Part shown: positions 55,238 to 62,721 of the stretch, one piece after another
How the letters are laid out: every line of letters begins with the position of its first letter
Numbering within the stretch: the stretch's first letter is position 1
DNA from: Cytophagales bacterium CG12_big_fil_rev_8_21_14_0_65_40_12
GTDB taxonomy: Bacteria > Bacteroidota > Bacteroidia > Cytophagales > Cyclobacteriaceae
Reading direction: 5' to 3'
Assembly: GCA_002786855.1 (NCBI GenBank)
Contig: PCUU01000082.1
Coordinates: 20,635 to 84,634 of the forward strand
Length of the DNA stretch: 64,000 nucleotides
Made by a program: the position numbers and the translations under genes
The notes under the pieces: model-generated
The model's input: only the letters and a program-made list of their open reading frames with translations
The model's database searches: none
What the model was told of the DNA's origin: nothing

Positions 55238-55957
55238 TTAAAAACTCATTACCTCTCTGAACTTGATACTTTGCCTGCGAGATACTTCGATTTCTTCCCC
55301 ATCCTTCAAATAGACTTTCAAAGTGCCACTGAACCAAGGTTCGATGCGCTGAATGTACTTTAGGTTGATGATCTGTTGGCGATTGGCACGAAAGAAAACC
55401 TCAGGGTCCAAGCGTGATTCCATGTAATTGAGCGAGCGCGGAATCATTGGTTTTTGATCTTTGAAATAGATGCGTGTGTAGCTGCCCATGATTTCAAGAA
55501 TGCGGATATCCGCCAAACCAACGAACCAGCAGCTTTCACCATCTTTTACGAAAACCTGATTTTTTAAACCCAGAATATGTTTATCGCTCACCTTATTGCT
55601 GCGATCCCTGATTTTAACCGCTGCCTTTTCTAAGGCCAAAGCCAATCGATCTTCTTTGATGGGCTTTTGCAAATAGTCTAATGCATTATGATCGAAGGCC
55701 TTCATGGCATAGTGATTGAAAGCCGTAGTGAAAATTACTTCGGGAGCATCGTCTAATTCTTGCAGCAGCTCAAATCCGTCTTTGCCGGGCATCTGAATAT
55801 CAAGAAAAAGGAGGTCTGGTTTTAACTCAGCGATTTTTTCTATCGCGATTTCTGCATTTTCGGCTTCGCCAATTACTTGCACATCATCCCGGTTTTTGAG
55901 CAAATGTTTGAGTTCTTGTCTTGCCAGGTCAGAATCGTCAATGATCAGGGCTTTCAT
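55238..55957 (-). CDS. LytTR family response regulator
   Basis: A 239-aa response regulator. The receiver domain has the acidic pocket in IIDDSDLARQEL, the phospho-acceptor Asp in LLFLDIQMPGKDGFELL, the Thr in VIFTTAFNHYA and the Lys in LQKPIKEDRL. The LytTR DNA-binding domain follows at about residues 130-238 (VFFRANRQQIINLKYIQRIE). It overlaps the histidine kinase gene by four bases. Together they form a LytS/LytR-type two-component system. Confidence 0.92.
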   Translation of the reverse strand: MKALIIDDSDLARQELKHLLKNRDDVQVIGEAENAEIAIEKIAELKPDLLFLDIQMPGKDGFELLQELDDAPEVIFTTAFNHYAMKAFDHNALDYLQKPIKEDRLALALEKAAVKIRDRSNKVSDKHILGLKNQVFVKDGESCWFVGLADIRILEIMGSYTRIYFKDQKPMIPRSLNYMESRLDPEVFFRANRQQIINLKYIQRIEPWFSGTLKVYLKDGEEIEVSRRQSIKFREVMSF

Positions 55958-56997
55958 AGCAATGGGATTTTTAATGTGGCGGTAACGGTGTTGTCATTTG
56001 TATTTTCAATATTGAGCTCTGCGAAATGGCCAAATAGGATTTTCAGTCGTTCCAATAGGTTCTTTAACCCAACCCCTTCGCGTTTGCTTTTTCCCTTTAA
56101 TTGGCCTTCGTTACGCACTTTTATGCTCAAACAATCGCTTTCCAAAAGGGCACTAATTTGAATATTGCCTCCTGCTGAAAGCTGAGAAATGCCATGTTTG
56201 ATGGCGTTTTCTACCAAAAGTTGAATGGCCATGGGTGGTATTTTTACATCGAGTGCTTTTTCATCAATTGCGAAAGTGTAACTAAGCCGTTGATTGAATT
56301 GGATGGATTCCAATTGTAAATAGTCCTTCACAATTTCTAATTCCTGACTCAGACTCACTTTTTCTGAAGCATTAAACTGGATGGAATATCTCAATAATTC
56401 AGAAATATGAGTCACCATGGTTCGTGCCTTTTCTGGGTCAGACAAGATCAGAGATCGGATATTATTCAAAGCGTTGAACAGAAAATGTGGATTGATCTGA
56501 TTCTTGAGTATGGTCAACTCGGCTTCTTGCAGTGCAGCTTTTAATTCCAACTTTTCAATTTCATTTCTGCGATTGCGCTGTATAAAATGATAGCCGAAAT
56601 ATATGGTCGCCCAACTGGCCATCACCACAGAAACACTGGCTGTGTAGCCGAAAAAGCTCATTAAGTTAAAAGGATAAATACCTTCTAGAGGTATTGCAAA
56701 ATAGATCAGGAAATGAATGAATACTTGAGCGAGGAAAGAAACAACGATTACCCCAAACAATAATCTGGGAATCAGATTTTTGACTTTGAGTTCTTTCCAA
56801 TTTCTTTTTTTAATAAAGTGCCTGAATAAATGAGAAAACAATAAAAGAGACAAGCCAATGATGATTTGAAGTTGCAGTACCCCTGGCGTAATCCAATTGG
56901 ATCCTCCTTCGAAACTCAGCATTAAGGCAATGCTGAATAGCACGTAAACTGACCAACCTACGACCTGACAAATCCAATAAAGGGTTGAATGCTTCAT
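55954..56997 (-). CDS. LytS/YehU-type sensor histidine kinase
   Basis: A 347-aa kinase. Four N-terminal membrane helices (from WICQVVGWSVYVLFSIALML on) precede a cytoplasmic His_kinase domain with INPHFLFNALNNIRSLI, whose His is the phosphorylation site. An ATPase domain follows with the N-box VENAIKHGI and VGLKNLLERL. No large sensing domain is visible outside the helices. The ATG at 56997 is preferred over an earlier start, because it gives a normal N-terminus. The response regulator is coupled by an ATGA overlap. Confidence 0.88.
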   Translation of the reverse strand: MKHSTLYWICQVVGWSVYVLFSIALMLSFEGGSNWITPGVLQLQIIIGLSLLLFSHLFRHFIKKRNWKELKVKNLIPRLLFGVIVVSFLAQVFIHFLIYFAIPLEGIYPFNLMSFFGYTASVSVVMASWATIYFGYHFIQRNRRNEIEKLELKAALQEAELTILKNQINPHFLFNALNNIRSLILSDPEKARTMVTHISELLRYSIQFNASEKVSLSQELEIVKDYLQLESIQFNQRLSYTFAIDEKALDVKIPPMAIQLLVENAIKHGISQLSAGGNIQISALLESDCLSIKVRNEGQLKGKSKREGVGLKNLLERLKILFGHFAELNIENTNDNTVTATLKIPLL

Positions 56998-57053
56998 CTG
57001 TAAAAAGTTAGGGGTGGCATTGCTTTTACAAATGGCCACCCCATAAATTTAGC

Positions 57054-57932
57054 TTATAAGAACTTCTTTAACCAAGCCTGAAAAAATGTTGGGTCGTCCC
57101 ACATGATAAAATGATTGCCAATATCTGTCATGTCTACTTTTACACCTTCTAAATTGGCATATTGGTCTGTGTACAATTTCAAAGTGCTTTCTCTGGTCGA
57201 ACCAAAAGGCTTGTATGCTACCCAAGCGCCAAGAACCAACGTTGGTACTTTAATTTTGGCCAATTCATTTCTGATATCGGTCGTGTACATTTCGTACATC
57301 GACTCGCCTACCGTTTCTTGATCGCTGTCAATGGCCCATTGTGTTGCGATTTCAATTTGATCTTTGTCATTGATCATACTTACCAGCATTTGCCGCTGAT
57401 AGGCTTTCCTTCCTTCTAATGGTTGACTTGCGGCACTTACTACTTGAGTTTTCATCGATTTGGCCATCGGCTTGGCATCTTCGGCAGACATGCCCGGCAT
57501 CATTACGGCCGTCATAAATGGCAAAGCATCTACTATTACCAATTTAGAAGGCAACTCAGGGTTTGCGATAGCAATATTTAAAGCCAAGAAACCACCCAAA
57601 CTATGACCAATAATGATGGGTTTTTTGAGTTTTTGATTTTGAATATAGCCGACTACTTCATCCCTCATTTTTTCGAGGTATTTGCCTTCATGATCGGCCA
57701 AGGCAGGTTGGCCAGCAAACCCGGGGAGCGTGATCACATGGTATTCGTAATCCCCGTCTAAAGCGGCAATGGTAGAATCCCAAACTTCACCCGAACAAGT
57801 AAGTCCAGGAATCATAATCACAGGCTGACCTTTGCCCACAACTCGGATATCCAGATTTGATTTTTGCGCCACCAGCTGAAGCGGCATAATGTTGATGACC
57901 ATAAGCATTAATGTTGTTTTGAATTTGTTCAT
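57054..57932 (-). CDS. exported alpha/beta hydrolase
   Basis: A 292-aa alpha/beta hydrolase with a signal peptide (TTLMLMVINIMPLQLVAQK). The oxyanion stretch is VIMIPGLTCSGEVWDST, the nucleophile elbow GHSLGGFLAL holds the catalytic Ser, and an Asp and the final His in IGNHFIMWDDP complete the triad. The cap domain is Met-rich (PMAKSMKTQ). It is probably an esterase or lactonase acting in the periplasm; substrate unknown. Confidence 0.85.
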   Translation of the reverse strand: MNKFKTTLMLMVINIMPLQLVAQKSNLDIRVVGKGQPVIMIPGLTCSGEVWDSTIAALDGDYEYHVITLPGFAGQPALADHEGKYLEKMRDEVVGYIQNQKLKKPIIIGHSLGGFLALNIAIANPELPSKLVIVDALPFMTAVMMPGMSAEDAKPMAKSMKTQVVSAASQPLEGRKAYQRQMLVSMINDKDQIEIATQWAIDSDQETVGESMYEMYTTDIRNELAKIKVPTLVLGAWVAYKPFGSTRESTLKLYTDQYANLEGVKVDMTDIGNHFIMWDDPTFFQAWLKKFL

Positions 57933-58062
57933 GTCTTTTTTGAATTTGATATGAACAAAAGTACGCTGATGACTGAGCGAGATTAATGGCTTTTAAGGGA
58001 GCGGAAGAAAATCCTCGGCAGTGGAATTGAGGTATTGGTAGCCCAATAGGTATGGATATAAA

Positions 58063-58092
58063 AAAAGGGTCTGAATATTATTCGACCCTTTT
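58063..58092 (-). terminator. terminator after guaB
   Basis: On the minus strand AAAAGGGTC pairs with GACCCTTTT, with further T residues following, 16 bases beyond the guaB stop. A clear rho-independent terminator. Confidence 0.85.
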
Positions 58093-58107
58093 CAATGCCT
58101 GAGTAAA

Positions 58108-59580
58108 TTACCTCCTACTATAATTAGGAGCTTCGCGCGTAATCATAATATCATGTGGATGGCTTTCGCTCATGCCCGCGTTGGTAATTTTTACGAATTG
58201 TGCTTGTTTTAAATCATCAATGGTGGCAGCGCCACAATAGCCCATTCCAGCTTTTAGCCCACCTGTCAATTGGTAAAGCATTTCTTGCACCGTGCCTTTA
58301 TAAGGTACTCGGCCTACAATGCCTTCGGGTACTAATTTTTTAATATCATCTTCGGCATCTTGGAAATAGCGGTCTTTCGATCCATCTTCCATGGCTTCTA
58401 CAGAGCCCATGCCTCGGTACGATTTGAATTTTCTTCCTTCGTATAGAATTACTTCGCCCGGGGCTTCTTCGGTACCCGCTAAAAGAGAACCGATCATTAT
58501 GGTACTTGCTCCACCGGCAATCGCTTTAACCAAATCTCCTGAATAGCGGATACCGCCATCTGCAATTACCGGAACACCCGAACCCAAAATGGCTTTTGCA
58601 GATTCGTAAACCGCAGAGAGCTGCGGCATTCCTACCCCTGCAATGATTCTAGTAGTGCAAATACTGCCTGGACCAACACCTACTTTAACGGCATCTGCAC
58701 CAGCATCTACCAAAGCTTTCGCGGCAGGGCCTGTGGCCACATTTCCAACAATCAAGTCTATTTCGGGATAAGATGATTTTACTTTCTTGGCCATATCGAT
58801 AACACCCTTCGAATGGCCATGGGCCGTATCGATACTGATGACGTCTACCCCTGCATTTTTTAAGGCCTCAATTCTTTCGATAATATCTGGAGTTACCCCA
58901 ACAGCCGCACCCACTCTTAATCTGCCATATTGGTCTTTGCAAGCATTCGGCCTGTCCCTGTTTTTAAGAATGTCTTTGTAAGTAATTAAGCCATTGAGCT
59001 TTCCGTGTTCGTCTACAATGGGCAGTTTTTCTATTTTAAACTCTTGTAAAATATCTTCGGCTTCGTCAAGGCTGATCCCCATTTTGGCGGTAATCAAGTT
59101 CTCCTTGGTCATGATTTCGCGCACAGGTTTCGACATGTTTTTAATAAATCGCATGTCGCGGTTGGTGATGATTCCTACAAAATTAAGTTGATTGTCAACC
59201 ACGGGAATTCCGCCAATTTTATTTTCGCGCATGATTTTATCCGCATCCCTTGCAGTGCTTTCTACATTGAGTGTAATAGGATCTAAGATCATTCCGCTCT
59301 GAGAACGCTTCACTTTACGCACTTGCTGTGCTTGCTCTTCGGGCTTCATATTTTTATGAATAAACCCTAAACCACCTTCAAGCGCCATAGCGATAGCGAG
59401 ACCCGCCTCGGTCACTGTATCCATGGCCGCAGAAACCAATGGAATGTTCAATTGAATATTGCGTGTCAGAAGCGTTTTAGTGCTGGTTTCGCGTGGTAAA
59501 ATTTCTGAATAAGCAGGAAGCAACAGGACATCATCGTAGGTCAGTGCTTCAAAAAGGAATTTGTTCGAATCGAAGGGCAT
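58108..59580 (-). CDS. guaB: inosine-5'-monophosphate dehydrogenase
   Basis: GuaB (490 aa) oxidises IMP to XMP, the committed step to guanine nucleotides. It has the usual catalytic TIM barrel split by two CBS domains at about residues 95-215. The active-site loop is [18 protein letters not shown] with the catalytic Cys. Other hallmarks are [30 protein letters not shown] and the flap [10 protein letters not shown] near residue 415. It has a likely promoter just upstream and a terminator behind it. Confidence 0.96.
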   Translation of the reverse strand: MPFDSNKFLFEALTYDDVLLLPAYSEILPRETSTKTLLTRNIQLNIPLVSAAMDTVTEAGLAIAMALEGGLGFIHKNMKPEEQAQQVRKVKRSQSGMILDPITLNVESTARDADKIMRENKIGGIPVVDNQLNFVGIITNRDMRFIKNMSKPVREIMTKENLITAKMGISLDEAEDILQEFKIEKLPIVDEHGKLNGLITYKDILKNRDRPNACKDQYGRLRVGAAVGVTPDIIERIEALKNAGVDVISIDTAHGHSKGVIDMAKKVKSSYPEIDLIVGNVATGPAAKALVDAGADAVKVGVGPGSICTTRIIAGVGMPQLSAVYESAKAILGSGVPVIADGGIRYSGDLVKAIAGGASTIMIGSLLAGTEEAPGEVILYEGRKFKSYRGMGSVEAMEDGSKDRYFQDAEDDIKKLVPEGIVGRVPYKGTVQEMLYQLTGGLKAGMGYCGAATIDDLKQAQFVKITNAGMSESHPHDIMITREAPNYSRR

Positions 59581-59609
59581 GGCAAATAAAGGCTTGTTTA
59601 TTTGCGGGA

Positions 59610-59617
59610 CAAAATTA
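59610..59617 (-). promoter_or_regulatory. likely -7 element of guaB
   Basis: Read on the minus strand, TAATTTTG matches TAnnTTTG and lies 30 bases before the guaB ATG. The expected TTG further upstream is only a run of T, so the promoter is plausible but incomplete. Confidence 0.45.
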
Positions 59618-59668
59618 CGTGGATATAGCGATTAAAAAAATTTGGTTTGAATATTATTTTCAGAAGTC

Positions 59669-60823
59669 CTAAACGCTGGCCTTAAGCACCTCTAATAGGC
59701 GGCTTAAATCCGATGATGTATTGTACAAATGAGGAGCTACCCTTATGGAATTCCCTCTCACAGAAACATAAATTCTAGCATCGGCCAAACGCTGCGTAAT
59801 CTGCCCTAAGTTCATGGAAGCTGGTAACCGTATACCAAACAGATGTTCCGCTCTGAAGGTCGAGGATTCAATCTGAAAACCGAGTTGAAGCAGCTCAGAT
59901 TGAACTTCTTGTGCAATTGAGCGGCAATAACTTTGGATATTTTCTGGCCCCCATTCATTCACCTGACGCAATGCTTCGGTGAGCATAGGGGTAAGGATAA
60001 AATTGGCACTTTCGCCAGTCTCATAGCGGATAGCGCCAGATTGATATTCGTCTTGATAGTTCACAAGGTTGGCGAAGTTTTCACTATCCAATCGGTTCAT
60101 CCAGTTATTTTCAATTGGAGAGCCTTGAGCAAAATATTCACCATAATAGGCCATTCCTAGTGCATAAGGCCCCATTAACCATTTATAACCTGCCACAACA
60201 ACAGCATCTGGCTCGAATTCTTGAACGTCAAAGGGTAAAGCTCCGATAGATTGCGTACCATCTATGACTAAAATGGCACCCACCTCTCGTGTTCTCTGTC
60301 TGATTTTTTTAAGGTTGAATTTGGTACCGTCAGCCCAATGCACATGCCCAATGGCTACCATTTTGGTGTTCGAGTCAATAGCTTCAAGAATGCGTTCATT
60401 CCAAATTCGACCTCGGTCTGTGCTTTCTTTGGGTGCGGCTATTAAATTTAGTTGGACTCCTTTTTCTTTCTCCAGGGCTTTCCAAGCATAAATATTACTT
60501 GGAAATTGACCTTCGGGACAAACGATATTATCTCCTTTGCCTGCTTTTAGGTTTTTGGCCACGTTGGCCAAGCCATAAGAGGCGGATGGAATGATCGCAC
60601 AGTCTTTTTCGTCACTAAAATTCAGTAGTTTCCGAAACTCAGTTCTTAATTTTTTGGTGTTGCTGAAGAAATCGGAGGGCTTGATTGTGGTGGGGTCTTC
60701 TTTGCCATAGATGGCCCGAACACCTACTTCGGCAACGGATTTCAAGCCGGGCGACATGTAGGCACAGTTCAAGTAAGTGATATCGTCCGGAAGATTAAAA
60801 AGGTGACTTTGATTGGTTAACAT
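59669..60823 (-). CDS. class V aminotransferase (isopenicillin-N-epimerase-like)
   Basis: A 384-aa PLP enzyme of aminotransferase class V. The N-terminus shows INCAYMSPG-like residues (TYLNCAYMSPGLKSVAEVG). The PLP-binding Lys sits in VVVAGYKWLMGPYALGM, and the cofactor Asp/His region in IGHVHWADGTKFNLKK with VIDGTQSIGAL. Relatives act as epimerases, cysteine desulfurases or kynureninase-like enzymes. The Cys loop of an IscS-type desulfurase is not visible, so the epimerase-like group fits better. The thioredoxin-like gene is just upstream on the same strand. Confidence 0.82.
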   Translation of the reverse strand: MLTNQSHLFNLPDDITYLNCAYMSPGLKSVAEVGVRAIYGKEDPTTIKPSDFFSNTKKLRTEFRKLLNFSDEKDCAIIPSASYGLANVAKNLKAGKGDNIVCPEGQFPSNIYAWKALEKEKGVQLNLIAAPKESTDRGRIWNERILEAIDSNTKMVAIGHVHWADGTKFNLKKIRQRTREVGAILVIDGTQSIGALPFDVQEFEPDAVVVAGYKWLMGPYALGMAYYGEYFAQGSPIENNWMNRLDSENFANLVNYQDEYQSGAIRYETGESANFILTPMLTEALRQVNEWGPENIQSYCRSIAQEVQSELLQLGFQIESSTFRAEHLFGIRLPASMNLGQITQRLADARIYVSVRGNSIRVAPHLYNTSSDLSRLLEVLKASV

Positions 60824-60826
60824 GAG

Positions 60827-61354
60827 TTATTTCAGGATGCTGACAAGTTCTTTTTCGAATGATATTTTAGGTTCTTCTAGGACACGCGCCACTTCTTCAC
60901 CATTTAGATAGAAAATGATCGTGGGTGTCTTTTTGATATCGAAAGACTTTTCCTTGCCGTTTACACTAGTTTTATCTACATCAAGGGCATAGAGCTCTAA
61001 TTGTTCGCCTATTCCCAATTCATCTAAAACACGCATTAAACGGGGAATTTCTCTATTACTATCGTGGCACCAAGTACCCATAAATGCCAAAACGGTAAGG
61101 TCCTTAAGTTTTCGTTTTTTAATGTCTTTAAGGGTTTCAAAATCAAGCCTGTAGGTTTTGTAATTGGTATTGAACCAGAGTTTGTAGGGCATCTTTTTTA
61201 GCCCTTCTTTGTTGATTGGGCCGTTCAAAATCTTGTCTACATAGTCCGAAACACTTTCTGTTTCCAAATTATACTCCTGCTCTTGCCCTTTGGTGGCCAA
61301 CGGGAAAATCACCAACAATAGCATCAAAATTAAAATACCCTTTAACATCTCCAT
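60827..61354 (-). CDS. exported thioredoxin-like protein with CxxS motif
   Basis: A 175-aa thioredoxin-fold protein. A signal peptide (MLKGILILMLLLVIFPLATK) leads to an extracytoplasmic domain. The active site is FMGTWCHDSNREIPRL, where the usual second Cys is Ser (CHDS), so it probably cannot form the normal disulfide but may trap or isomerise thiols. The cis-Pro is in IKKTPTIIFYLNG. The ATG at 61354 gives the signal and lies downstream of a possible -7 element at 61384-61391. It ends 3 bases before the aminotransferase gene, so they may form one transcript. Confidence 0.78.
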   Translation of the reverse strand: MEMLKGILILMLLLVIFPLATKGQEQEYNLETESVSDYVDKILNGPINKEGLKKMPYKLWFNTNYKTYRLDFETLKDIKKRKLKDLTVLAFMGTWCHDSNREIPRLMRVLDELGIGEQLELYALDVDKTSVNGKEKSFDIKKTPTIIFYLNGEEVARVLEEPKISFEKELVSILK

Positions 61355-61383
61355 TCTGAAAAATCTAACTTCGAAATATACCA

Positions 61384-61399
61384 CAAAATTATATCTTTG
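61384..61399. promoter_or_regulatory. adjacent divergent -7 elements for the thioredoxin and pnuC genes
   Basis: On the minus strand TAATTTTG (61391-61384) and on the plus strand TATCTTTG (61392-61399) stand next to each other. The plus element is only 5 bases before the pnuC ATG, implying an almost leaderless message. Good TTG elements are missing on both sides. Confidence 0.4.
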
Positions 61400-61404
61400 A
61401 CGCC

Positions 61405-62046
61405 ATGCACCTGAACCACATATGGCAAGACATTGTCTCTTATGCCACTCAAATAAGTATTTGGGAGTTGTCAGGCCTTGTTTTTGGAATTCTTGCTGTG
61501 GTCTTTCTTATTAAAGAAAACATTTGGACATGGCCAGCAGGGATTGCTTATGTGCTCGTTTCTTTTGTGGTTTTTTGGGAGGCACGTCTTTATGGAGACC
61601 TTATTTTGCACGTCTTTTTTCTGGTACTGAACATCTATGGTTGGGTGTATTGGGTACAAGGCAAGAATGACGATTCCATAGGCTCAATTTCTGCTATGAC
61701 AATAAAGCAAAATGTGGTCGTTTTGGTCTTTACCGTTATAGGGATTTTCGTTTTCGCTCAATTTTTAATTAAAATTCCCACCATGATGGAAGGTGTAGCG
61801 CCAGCGTCACTGCCCTATTGGGACAGTACCACTTCCATTTTGAGCGTGACAGGAATGTGGCTCACCGCCAGAAAGAAAATTGATAATTGGTATTACTGGT
61901 TTGCCGTAGATGTAATTGCGGCAGGTGTTTATTTTTATAAAGATTTATATTTCTACGCATTTCTCTATTTCCTCTACATAGGCATGGCCATTGCAGGCTA
62001 CTTGGCTTGGAAAAGGACAATGCAAAAAGGAGACTCAAAAATATGA
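61405..62046 (+). CDS. PnuC-family vitamin transporter
   Basis: A 213-aa membrane protein of the PnuC/PnuT family with seven to eight helices. Typical segments are KENIWTWPAGIAYVLVSFVV, LVLNIYGWVYWVQG (the YGW-W pattern) and WYYWFAVDVIAAGVYFYKDL. Family members import nicotinamide riboside (PnuC), thiamine (PnuT) or riboflavin (PnuX) by facilitated diffusion, trapped by a kinase. The next gene encodes a NadR-like kinase and overlaps as ATGA, which favours nicotinamide riboside. A TPP-controlled receptor lies just beyond, so thiamine cannot be excluded. Confidence 0.85.
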   Translation: MHLNHIWQDIVSYATQISIWELSGLVFGILAVVFLIKENIWTWPAGIAYVLVSFVVFWEARLYGDLILHVFFLVLNIYGWVYWVQGKNDDSIGSISAMTIKQNVVVLVFTVIGIFVFAQFLIKIPTMMEGVAPASLPYWDSTTSILSVTGMWLTARKKIDNWYYWFAVDVIAAGVYFYKDLYFYAFLYFLYIGMAIAGYLAWKRTMQKGDSKI

Positions 62047-62552
62047 TAAAAGTAGCGGTCATTGGACCGGAAAGTACGGGTAAAACAACCTTGGCCAAAA
62101 GCCTCGCAGCACATTTCAACACCATTTGGGTGCCGGAGTATGCCAGAACTTACCTCAATCAACTTGATAGACCCTATGTTCAATCTGATCTTTTGGAAAT
62201 CGCCAAAGGACAGATGGAATCTGAAAAAGAACTCGAAAGTTCGGCCAACGGAATACTCTTTTGTGATACCGATTTACATGTCATCAAAGTTTGGAGTGAG
62301 TACAAATTCGGAGAGTGCGACCCATGGATTTTGAATAGGCTGGAAACGCAGTACTACGACTTTTTTCTTCTTACTTTTTTTGATATCCCTTATGAAGATG
62401 ATCCGCTGCGTGAAAACCCAGAAGAACGTCCCTATTTTTTTGATATCTATTACAATATGCTGCTCGACAGAGGCCTCCACTTTGCAGTAATCCAAGGGAA
62501 CACCAACGAAAGGTTAGAATTGGCCAAGAAAATGGTGAGCTCTTTGCTTTAA
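62043..62552 (+). CDS. NadR-like P-loop kinase (ribosylnicotinamide kinase-type)
   Basis: A 169-aa ATPase resembling the C-terminal kinase domain of NadR, which phosphorylates nicotinamide riboside to NMN. The P-loop is VIGPESTGKTTLAKSLA, and VPEYARTYL is a characteristic NadR kinase segment. A Walker B-like LFCDTDLHVIKVW follows, then DPLRENPEERPYFF. The adenylyltransferase and DNA-binding domains of E. coli NadR are absent. The ATG overlaps the PnuC-family stop codon, so transporter and trapping kinase are made together. Substrate inferred from this pairing. Confidence 0.82.
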   Translation: MIKVAVIGPESTGKTTLAKSLAAHFNTIWVPEYARTYLNQLDRPYVQSDLLEIAKGQMESEKELESSANGILFCDTDLHVIKVWSEYKFGECDPWILNRLETQYYDFFLLTFFDIPYEDDPLRENPEERPYFFDIYYNMLLDRGLHFAVIQGNTNERLELAKKMVSSLL

Positions 62553-62572
62553 TAAAAACTCTATTACCTTTG
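62543..62572 (+). promoter_or_regulatory. promoter of the riboswitch-controlled TonB receptor gene
   Basis: TTTG (62543-62546), 18 bases, then TACCTTTG (62565-62572) is a good Bacteroidota promoter. Its -33 part lies in the end of the kinase gene. Transcription would begin just at the riboswitch. Confidence 0.75.
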
Positions 62573-62578
62573 TCGCAG

Positions 62579-62659
62579 AGTAAGGGGTGCCTTAATAAAT
62601 ACGGGCTGAGATTATACCCATTGAACCTGATGCAGATAATGCTGCCGAAGGGAGGTATG
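62579..62659 (+). promoter_or_regulatory. TPP riboswitch (THI element)
   Basis: The conserved blocks of the thiamine pyrophosphate riboswitch occur in order: AGTAAGGGGTGCC, GGGCTGAGATTATACCC, TTGAACCTGATGCAGATAAT and GCTGCCGAAGGGAGG. This includes the CTGAGA and ACCTGAT cores that contact the pyrimidine and pyrophosphate. It stands about 62 bases before a TonB receptor gene and should lower its expression when TPP is abundant. A translation or termination mechanism is not evident. Confidence 0.95.
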
Positions 62660-62721
62660 GTAAACATGGAAAAGGGAAACTTCCCCTGGTTTCCCAGTTT
62701 GTGAACCATTTAATAAATACA

